Origin: an uncultured Bacteroidota bacterium
GTDB lineage: Bacteria; Bacteroidota; Bacteroidia; Flavobacteriales; Flavobacteriaceae
NCBI GenBank assembly: GCA_903837025.1
Contig: CAILTC010000373.1
Location: 1 to 11,484, forward strand
Direction: 5' to 3'
Length of the DNA stretch: 11,484 nt
Shown here: positions 5,371 through 11,484 of the stretch, in pieces
Layout of the letters: each line of letters starts with the position of its first letter
How positions within the stretch are numbered: the first letter of the stretch is position 1
The notes under the pieces: generated by a model
The model's input: the letters and a program-made list of their open reading frames with translations, nothing else
Database searches by the model: none
What the model was told of the DNA's origin: nothing
Program-made: the position numbers and the translations under genes

Positions 5371-7194
5371 ATGCAATTCCTAAAAAAAATCTTTTTTTCC
5401 GCTTTTCTATGCTGCTTTACAACTATTGTATTAGCACAAAATATTAGCGTAGACGATTCGAAAACAGCAACTAATCTTGTACAAATATTAACCAATAGTA
5501 GCTCTTGTGTTAGTGTTTCTGGAGAAAACGCAATTGGAGACACTTATACAACTGGACAAAATAGTTATGGGTCTTTTGACAAAAACGGAAGTAGCTTTCC
5601 TTTTGCTAACGGAATTGTTTTAAGTACATGGAGTAGTATTTATTCCGTAGGACCTTTTGTTAGAGAACCTTCAACCACAACTAAAAGTGGAAGTTTGAGC
5701 TGGAAAGGTGACACTGACTTAGAAAATGCTCTAAATAAAGGCAATACGCTAAATGCTACAGTTCTTGAATTTGATTTTATTCCTCAAACCAATTACATCA
5801 GTTTTAACTATATTTTTGCTTCCAACGAATATCAAGATGATTTTCCGTGCAATTATTCAGATGGTTTTGCTTTTTTAATGAAAGAAAACACCCCTGGAGC
5901 TACTTATCAAAACTTGGCTGTACTTCCTGATGGAACGCCTGTTTCCTCTACAAAGGTACATCCTTCTTTTAGTTTTAATTCGAAAACATGCAGCCCTGCA
6001 AACGAAGCCTATTTCGGACAATTAAATACCAGTGCCACAAACACAAGTCCTATTGATTATAGTGGCCAAACCATAAAATTAACGGCTCAAAGTCCTGTTA
6101 AAGCAGGAGTTTCTTATCATATAAAATTAGTGATTGCCGATCAAAATGGTAATCTTTATGATTCGGCAGTTTTTCTAGAAGCAGGTAGTTTTTCTTCGAA
6201 AATTGACCTAGGAATAGATCGCTTATTGGCGACAAATAATCCCGTTTGTTTTGGCGAAAGTCTAAGCCTTGATACAGGATTAACTGCGAGTACAAATACA
6301 TATCAATGGTTTAAGGACGGATCGCCAACAGCAATTTTAGGCGCAACAAGTTCAACGTATAAAGTTACTGAAGCGGGGACTTATAAAGTAGAAACTTCAA
6401 TATCAGGATGTTTAGCAACTGGACAAATAAAAATAGAATATACACCTGAAATTATTATACCAGATACTAGTTTAACAAAATGTGATGATAACGGAAGTGG
6501 TATTGCTATTTTCTCTTTGCCCGAAAATGTTATTAAAAGTGATATAGACTTTACAGTATATAATTATTATAAAAACAGCGATTTAACCAATCCAATACTA
6601 AATCCAGAGACCTATTCTGGCTCAAATGGCGAAATTGTTTATGTCAAAGTTACAAATAGCAATTCTCCTTGTCCTACATTTTTCAAAATAACGCTACATG
6701 TAACTACGAGCTATTTATCATCAACTATTGCTACAACACCCCCAATAATCAATGATTTTTCGGGCAATGGAAACTCAGTAACTTTAATCCCACCAACCTT
6801 AGGAGGGCCTTTTGACTTTTCATTAGACGGAAAAATATACCAAACGTCGCCTTTATTTACTAACTTAGCAGTTGGAAATTATACGGCTTATATTCGAGAT
6901 ACTTCCAATTGCCAATATTGGACTTATGCAATAATTCTTCTTGATTATCCTCGTTTTTTCACTCCAAATAATGATGGTTACAATGATCTTTGGAAAATAA
7001 AAAACCTTGATTTATATCCTAAAGCTACAGTTAGCATTTATGATCGCTACGGTAAATTGCTAAAACAACTCGATGCAAACAGTTCTTGGGATGGGAAATA
7101 CATAGGAAATGATTTACCCGCCGATGATTATTGGTTTGTTGTAAATCTTTACAATGGCCGAATGATAAAGGGACATTTTTCGTTAAAACGATAG
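5371..7194 (+). CDS. Choice-of-anchor L protein with type B T9SS sorting domain
   Basis: This 607-residue protein is secreted and probably on the cell surface. A Sec signal peptide covers residues 1-22 (basic MQFLKK, hydrophobic core, cut before Q23). Residues 30-275 form a choice-of-anchor L-like domain: the SSSCVSVSG start, FANGIVLST (78-86), the hallmark FNYIFASNEYQDDF (145-158), SDGFAFLM (163-170), and the strand IKLVIAD...YDSAVFLEAGSF. An Ig-like domain follows (290-357, C293 with C347, YQWFKDG, AGTYKVE), then a CDD module (368-444, C371 with C434), then a pre-sorting module (450-525). Residues 527-607 are a complete gliding-motility-associated type B type IX signal: PRFFTPNNDGYNDLW, the VSIYDRYGKLL strand, SSWDGKY, and the KGHFSLKR end. 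The role is probably adhesion or matrix; no enzyme motif is seen. It sits 15 nt after the permease and 22 nt before the giant adhesin, probably in the same operon. Confidence 0.9.
   Translation: MQFLKKIFFSAFLCCFTTIVLAQNISVDDSKTATNLVQILTNSSSCVSVSGENAIGDTYTTGQNSYGSFDKNGSSFPFANGIVLSTWSSIYSVGPFVREPSTTTKSGSLSWKGDTDLENALNKGNTLNATVLEFDFIPQTNYISFNYIFASNEYQDDFPCNYSDGFAFLMKENTPGATYQNLAVLPDGTPVSSTKVHPSFSFNSKTCSPANEAYFGQLNTSATNTSPIDYSGQTIKLTAQSPVKAGVSYHIKLVIADQNGNLYDSAVFLEAGSFSSKIDLGIDRLLATNNPVCFGESLSLDTGLTASTNTYQWFKDGSPTAILGATSSTYKVTEAGTYKVETSISGCLATGQIKIEYTPEIIIPDTSLTKCDDNGSGIAIFSLPENVIKSDIDFTVYNYYKNSDLTNPILNPETYSGSNGEIVYVKVTNSNSPCPTFFKITLHVTTSYLSSTIATTPPIINDFSGNGNSVTLIPPTLGGPFDFSLDGKIYQTSPLFTNLAVGNYTAYIRDTSNCQYWTYAIILLDYPRFFTPNNDGYNDLWKIKNLDLYPKATVSIYDRYGKLLKQLDANSSWDGKYIGNDLPADDYWFVVNLYNGRMIKGHFSLKR
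6955..6977 (+). repeat. 23-bp exact repeat in the sorting-domain motif, copy 1
   Basis: These 23 bases are identical to 11462-11484 in the next gene, in the same codon phase, and encode FFTPNNDG (residues 529-536 here). This is the conserved opening of the type B sorting domain. Confidence 0.9.
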
Positions 7195-7216
7195 ATCTAT
7201 TTAGTTTATTTAAACA

Positions 7217-10200
7217 ATGAAAAATAAAACCTTTCTTTTCTTTATTTTTATAACCATAAATTGTTTTTCTCAATTTAGCAAGACTCATTTTATTCCGCCT
7301 TTAACCTCACAAACAAATCTGGCGGAAGACCAATATTTATATATTTCGACTCCAAGCACTACAGTCGTTAATTTTAAAATTACAGAAATCGGAGGAAATA
7401 GCATAATAGGAATTGTTAGTAATACCACGCCATATGTCTATCGCATTGGGAACGGTGATAACACCCAACTTATTACGCCAAAAACAAGCATTGGTATCGT
7501 AAAAAACAAAGGATATATAATAGAAGCTGATGATTTAATTTATACTAGTGTAAGAGTAACGGCTCAAAAAAACATCAATAATCTTGGAATTATCTCTTAT
7601 GCCCACGCCGGTGGATTAGTGTCTAAAGGAAATAGCGCTTTGGGGACCGTTTTTAGATTAGGAGCCATGTTCAATCCTATTTATGATCCGTATGTGTTGA
7701 ATTTCGCGTCTATTCTTGCAACAGAAAATGGGACAAAAATATCGATTTCGAATATTCCAATTGGCACAAAATTCTCTGACGGCACTGTTTTCAACGGTCC
7801 TATAATTATTACTTTAAACAAGAATGAAAGCTATGTTTTAGCTTTAGAAAATTACAAAGACAATAGTATTATTTCTAATAGTTCAAAAATTATTGGCGCT
7901 TTAGTTGAAACCGATAAGCCTGTTGTTGTCAATTCGGGTTCATTTGGAGGAAGTAATAGCACGGATACGATGATACAAAATAACGTTTCGGTTCCTGTTG
8001 GTCGCGATGTAGGTTTTGACCAAATCGTTTCTTTTGAAAAAACGGGTACAGAATATATTTTTGTAAAAGGAATTGGAACCAAAGATTTAGAACGGGTTTT
8101 ATTGATTGCAAATGTTGATAATACTCAAGTTTTCATCAACGGAACCACTCTTTTCGCAACCCTTAATAAAGGAGAATATGCGGATATTGACGGTAGTAAT
8201 TTTACCAATGGTAATTTATATGTTCGTACTTCCGAAAAAGTTTTTGCGTATCAAAGTATTGGTGGCTCACCTTCTCCTGCCAATCAAAATCTATCTTTTG
8301 TACCACCACTTAATTGTGCCACTCCAAATGTTGTCGATAATATTCCATACATAGATTCTATTGGAAACATAAATTATAGCGATGGAAGTTTGAACATTGT
8401 AACCGAAACTGGCGCAACAGTTTCTATAAACGGAAATCCCATAACGGCTCCAGCCATTTCTATACTTGGAAACACTTCTTTCGTGAGTTATTCCGTTCCT
8501 AATTTGAGCGGGAATATTGCTGTAAAATCAAGCAAACAGGTTTACGTTTCCTTTTATAGTTCGAATGGGTCTGCAACTTATGGTGGTTATTATTCAGGTT
8601 TTGACACAAAACCCGAAATAAGTTCTAAAGTGAATATTGGTGCAACATCCTCTTGTATTCCGAATATAGTGTTAAAAGTAAGTTCAATATCGGCTTATGA
8701 TACTTTTGAATGGTCTTTTAATGGGATTCCAATTACTAATTCAAACTCTAGTTCCTATATTCCAAGTCAACCTGGTTACTACCAAGTAAAAGGAAGTATT
8801 ACGGGTTGTAGTTCGATTTTATCAGATAAAATCCCTGTAAGCAACTGCCCAACCGATGTAGATAATGATTCCGTTATTGACAATATTGATAGTGACAATG
8901 ATAACGATGGCATCACAAATTGCACCGAATCTTACGGCAATCAAAATGTGAATCTTTCTAATTTATCAATAGGAAAAGTAACCGTTGGAAACTATACTAA
9001 TTCATTTTCTGGAGTAATTACAACATCTGGAACTGCAACTGCAACGCCATTTACAGGAAATATCGATGGCAGTTTTATTACCGAAGTTCCAGCGGGTATC
9101 GGAAATTCGGCAACTTACAACATGACTTTTAGTAAGCCTATAAGTTTAGGAATCGAATATGTTACAACTGCAAATACAACTGATTTATTAAATTCTGATA
9201 CTGAATATATCGTTAATTCCGATATTGACAAAACGATAACTGTTCAAAATTTGGATAACCAATTATTGATTGACACCAATTATGATGGCGTTTATGAAAG
9301 TGGCGTTACCCAGTTTTCCTCCTTTGAAATACGATTCAAATTAAACAGTACTATTCCTTTAACAGCAGGAACAGGAACTTTCAAATTTTCGACCTATTTG
9401 ACGAATTCGATACGTTTCACCCACATCAATTCATCAGATACGAATACCAATAAATCAACTTTAAGATTATTTGCAGCCTGTGTACCAAAAGACAGTGATG
9501 GCGATGGAGTTCCCGATCAATTGGATTTTGACAGTGACAATGACGGAATCCCTGATTATATTGAAGCCCAAGGCAAAAATTTCGTTCCATTGTCGAATAA
9601 AGATTTGAATAATGATGGTTTAGACGATGCGTACGGAACAGGAATTATTCCTGTAGATTCCGATAATGATGGTGTTCCAGATTATTTAGATTTAGACAGT
9701 GATAATGACGGAATTTACGATTTGGTCGAATCTGGAAGTACTGCCAAAGATGCTAATTTGGACGGAATTATTGATGGTATTCCAGCTTCTTTTGGTACCA
9801 ATGGACTTTCTGATGCTATTGAAACATCGGCAGATTCTGGAGTTTTAAACTATAAAATTACCGATAACGATGGTGATGAAATAAAAAACTACATCGACCT
9901 CGACAGTGACGGTGATGGATGCAACGACGTTATCGAAGCTGGTTTTTTAGACCCAAATAACGATGGATTATTAGGAAATAGCCCTTTGACCGTTAACGCG
10001 AATGGAGTTGTTACCAGCGGAAACGCTTATTCAATTCCAAATCAAAATTATTTAATTGGAGCACCAATAATAATTACGACACAACCCCAAGTTTTGCCCA
10101 CTTGCGAATTGCAAAACGCTACAATTTCATTGATAGATAATGGCGGAAACACCTATCAATGGCAAGTTTTCAATGGTTCAACTTGGAATAACATACCCAA

Positions 10201-11484
10201 GAATGCAACATATTCAGGAGCAACAACAAATACATTGTTGATTACAAATGTTTCTAGTGCCATGACTGCTAATAAATATCGGGTTCAATTGAACAAAATA
10301 GGAAACTCTTGTGGGTTACTTTCGTCCGAAACTACATTAACAGTGAATCAGCTACCAATTCTCAAGAATGTCACCATAGTTCAATGTGATGATAATTCAG
10401 ATGGATTTTCAACTTTTAATCTAACGGTAAGAAACGATGCTATTTCGAGCAATTTTGCAAATGAAACCTTTTCCTATTACACCACTTTGGCTGGAGCCAA
10501 TACTGGAAATCCGGCAGAATTAATTGCGACACCATTGGCTTTTGAGAATAAAACTCCTTTTGCAATGCCTGTTTGGGTGAGAGTTATGAACGCTAATGGC
10601 TGTTTTAGCGTGGTGCAATTAGATTTAAAAGTATCGGTGACACAGATAAACGCAACTACTTTTCATGAAAATTTTGATAAATGTGACGATCCTTTTCCAA
10701 GCGATACTGATGGCTTTTCGGAATTCGATTTTCATACTGTGACTGCTGATATTCAAGCCAAACTTCCATCACCAAGTTCCGATTATATTATAAAATATTA
10801 CATTACCGAAGCCGATGCTTTGTCGGAAATTAATGAAATAACAAATCCTTCAAATTTTAGAAATACACTCATCCACACACAAGATATTTGGGTTCGCGTT
10901 GATAGTACTATAGACAATGCATGTTTTGGTCTTGGTGCGTTTATTACTTTAAATGTAATTCCGTTGCCAAATATAAATTTGAATGAAAATGGCGGCGAAA
11001 ATGTATTTATATGTTCTAATCAGCCTAACAATTTTATTCAACTCAACGCAGGAATTCAAGACGGTACACCAACTAGAAATTACTCCTATATTTGGTCAAA
11101 AGACGGAATCGTTTTGTCTGGAAAAACAGCAGCTACATTAACCGTAAACACCCAAGGAACCTATACCGTTGAAGTGAAAAATAGCTCCAAATGCTTTAGA
11201 ATTCGAACTATAAAAGTGAACGCCTCGGACGAAGCAACTATTCAAAGTATAGACATTTTTGATTTATCCGAGGTAAATTCGGTAACGGTAAAAGTCAATG
11301 GAACTGGCATTTATGTTTATAATTTAGATGATAAATATGGAATTTATCAAGAATCGAATTATTTTGATAATGTGACTTACGGAATCCATGAAGTAAATGT
11401 CCGCGATACTAACGGATGTGGAATTGCCAGTGAAACTATTGCTGTTATAGGCATTCCAAAATTTTTCACTCCAAATAATGATGG
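7217..11484 (+). CDS. Giant adhesin-like type IX cargo protein, C-terminus cut by window
   Basis: An uninterrupted frame of 1422 codons plus two bases runs off the right edge. The ATG is fixed by an in-frame TAA at 7211. Residues 1-18 are a Sec signal peptide ending CFS before Q19. Residues 20-465 resemble the IgGFc-binding-protein N-terminal domain (GALVETDKPVVVNSG near 227, FVPPLNC near 361). Next come an Ig-like domain (C480/C531), a first thrombospondin-type-3-like unit (547-572), a beta-rich insert of about 185 residues, three more calcium-loop units (759-784, 814-839, 883-908) rich in DxDxDG, an Ig-like domain (C963/C1032), two CDD modules (C1057/C1129, C1156/C1236), another Ig-like domain (C1266/C1326), a pre-sorting module (1339-1413), and KFFTPNNDG from 1415. 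By analogy with the preceding protein about 70 residues are missing. It is probably a surface adhesin exported through the type IX system; binding to IgG is not implied. Confidence 0.9.
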   Translation, partial: MKNKTFLFFIFITINCFSQFSKTHFIPPLTSQTNLAEDQYLYISTPSTTVVNFKITEIGGNSIIGIVSNTTPYVYRIGNGDNTQLITPKTSIGIVKNKGYIIEADDLIYTSVRVTAQKNINNLGIISYAHAGGLVSKGNSALGTVFRLGAMFNPIYDPYVLNFASILATENGTKISISNIPIGTKFSDGTVFNGPIIITLNKNESYVLALENYKDNSIISNSSKIIGALVETDKPVVVNSGSFGGSNSTDTMIQNNVSVPVGRDVGFDQIVSFEKTGTEYIFVKGIGTKDLERVLLIANVDNTQVFINGTTLFATLNKGEYADIDGSNFTNGNLYVRTSEKVFAYQSIGGSPSPANQNLSFVPPLNCATPNVVDNIPYIDSIGNINYSDGSLNIVTETGATVSINGNPITAPAISILGNTSFVSYSVPNLSGNIAVKSSKQVYVSFYSSNGSATYGGYYSGFDTKPEISSKVNIGATSSCIPNIVLKVSSISAYDTFEWSFNGIPITNSNSSSYIPSQPGYYQVKGSITGCSSILSDKIPVSNCPTDVDNDSVIDNIDSDNDNDGITNCTESYGNQNVNLSNLSIGKVTVGNYTNSFSGVITTSGTATATPFTGNIDGSFITEVPAGIGNSATYNMTFSKPISLGIEYVTTANTTDLLNSDTEYIVNSDIDKTITVQNLDNQLLIDTNYDGVYESGVTQFSSFEIRFKLNSTIPLTAGTGTFKFSTYLTNSIRFTHINSSDTNTNKSTLRLFAACVPKDSDGDGVPDQLDFDSDNDGIPDYIEAQGKNFVPLSNKDLNNDGLDDAYGTGIIPVDSDNDGVPDYLDLDSDNDGIYDLVESGSTAKDANLDGIIDGIPASFGTNGLSDAIETSADSGVLNYKITDNDGDEIKNYIDLDSDGDGCNDVIEAGFLDPNNDGLLGNSPLTVNANGVVTSGNAYSIPNQNYLIGAPIIITTQPQVLPTCELQNATISLIDNGGNTYQWQVFNGSTWNNIPKNATYSGATTNTLLITNVSSAMTANKYRVQLNKIGNSCGLLSSETTLTVNQLPILKNVTIVQCDDNSDGFSTFNLTVRNDAISSNFANETFSYYTTLAGANTGNPAELIATPLAFENKTPFAMPVWVRVMNANGCFSVVQLDLKVSVTQINATTFHENFDKCDDPFPSDTDGFSEFDFHTVTADIQAKLPSPSSDYIIKYYITEADALSEINEITNPSNFRNTLIHTQDIWVRVDSTIDNACFGLGAFITLNVIPLPNINLNENGGENVFICSNQPNNFIQLNAGIQDGTPTRNYSYIWSKDGIVLSGKTAATLTVNTQGTYTVEVKNSSKCFRIRTIKVNASDEATIQSIDIFDLSEVNSVTVKVNGTGIYVYNLDDKYGIYQESNYFDNVTYGIHEVNVRDTNGCGIASETIAVIGIPKFFTPNND
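8855..8932 (+). other. First thrombospondin-type-3-like calcium-binding unit
   Basis: Residues 547-572 of the giant protein form a 26-residue unit with aspartates at alternate positions (DVDNDSVID, then DSDNDNDG). It ends NCTES, where the later units end DxIEA or DLVES. It is the only unit upstream of the beta-rich insert. Confidence 0.7.
9491..9940 (+). other. Three further calcium-binding DxDxDG units
   Basis: Units of 26 residues at 759-784, 814-839 and 883-908 share the plan DxDxDGxxD, then DxDSDxDGxxDxxE. They are separated by 29- and 43-residue linkers that contain extra NNDG/LDG turns. Such loops bind calcium in the thrombospondin type 3 family and would stiffen a stalk; calcium binding here is by analogy. 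Confidence 0.75.
11462..11484 (+). repeat. 23-bp exact repeat in the sorting-domain motif, copy 2
   Basis: Identical to 6955-6977 and cut exactly by the window edge. It encodes F1416 onward (FFTPNND, with the last two bases giving G whatever follows), which shows that the type B sorting domain begins here and continues outside the window. Confidence 0.9.

Noticed and set aside
4618..5543. Open frames on the minus strand opposite the permease and the start of the anchor-L gene
   Set aside because: They lie antisense to well-supported genes, have no recognisable domains or upstream signals, and read as low-quality basic or mixed sequence.
7191..7200. Palindrome ATAGATCTAT at the stop codon of the anchor-L gene
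   Set aside because: Ten-base palindromes are common by chance, there is no T-run to make a terminator, and the next gene starts 22 nt after the stop.
7217..7273. Lipoprotein signal in the giant protein (cysteine at residue 16, TINC)
   Set aside because: The residues before the cysteine do not fit a lipobox, and CFSQ is a normal Sec cleavage region in flavobacteria; the C-terminal type B signal also argues for type IX export.
7852..8354. Short open frames on both strands inside the giant adhesin gene
   Set aside because: They overlap a continuous domain-rich frame with no frameshift and show no independent start signals.
8855..9940. Possible CRISPR-like or DNA satellite repeats from the recurring GACAGTGA-type blocks
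   Set aside because: The periodicity is explained by codons for acidic calcium-binding units; spacing is irregular and in frame.

Overview
The window is AT-rich and densely coded. It looks like chromosomal DNA of a flavobacterium (Bacteroidota, Flavobacteriaceae). Two large secreted proteins carry the type IX secretion type B (gliding-motility-associated) C-terminal signal, which is essentially confined to this phylum. Genes start without Shine-Dalgarno sites behind A-rich leaders, TAnnTTTG-like -7 boxes occur, and the NdpA-like and PRiA4_ORF3-like proteins are the kind common in these genomes. No tRNA, rRNA, CRISPR array, insertion sequence or origin was seen.

Layout. Positions 16-2186 hold three plus-strand genes: a PRiA4_ORF3-family protein with a very acidic tail, a 37-kDa nucleoid-associated (NdpA/YejK-type) protein closed by a strong intrinsic terminator (1760-1798), and a 79-residue CxxC protein with its own plausible promoter. 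Positions 2192-2311 contain a short minus-strand frame encoding a near-perfect membrane segment but lacking a normal start codon. Positions 2325-3395 (minus) encode an unrecognised 356-residue protein whose conserved-looking residues fall in the order of a kinase / aminoglycoside-phosphotransferase fold. A 194-bp divergent intergenic region follows, with an 8-bp direct repeat spaced 22 bp.

From 3590 to the right edge all genes run on the plus strand with gaps of 29, 15 and 22 nt: a BcrA-type ABC ATPase (TTG start), its six-helix ABC-2 permease, a 607-residue choice-of-anchor-L type protein with a complete type B sorting domain, and a giant adhesin-like protein. The last has an IgGFc-binding-like N-terminal region, four thrombospondin-type-3-like calcium-binding units, Ig-like domains and the start of a type B sorting domain. 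It runs off the window after at least 1422 codons, and the edge falls inside the conserved FFTPNNDG motif.

How the genes may work together. The two secreted proteins share module types and probably form one surface-adhesin unit exported by Sec and then the type IX system. The ABC pair may be co-transcribed with them, but nothing in its sequence links it to their export. The most useful second looks are the kinase-like protein at 2325-3395, the orphan membrane micro-ORF, and the modular architecture of the two type IX cargo proteins.
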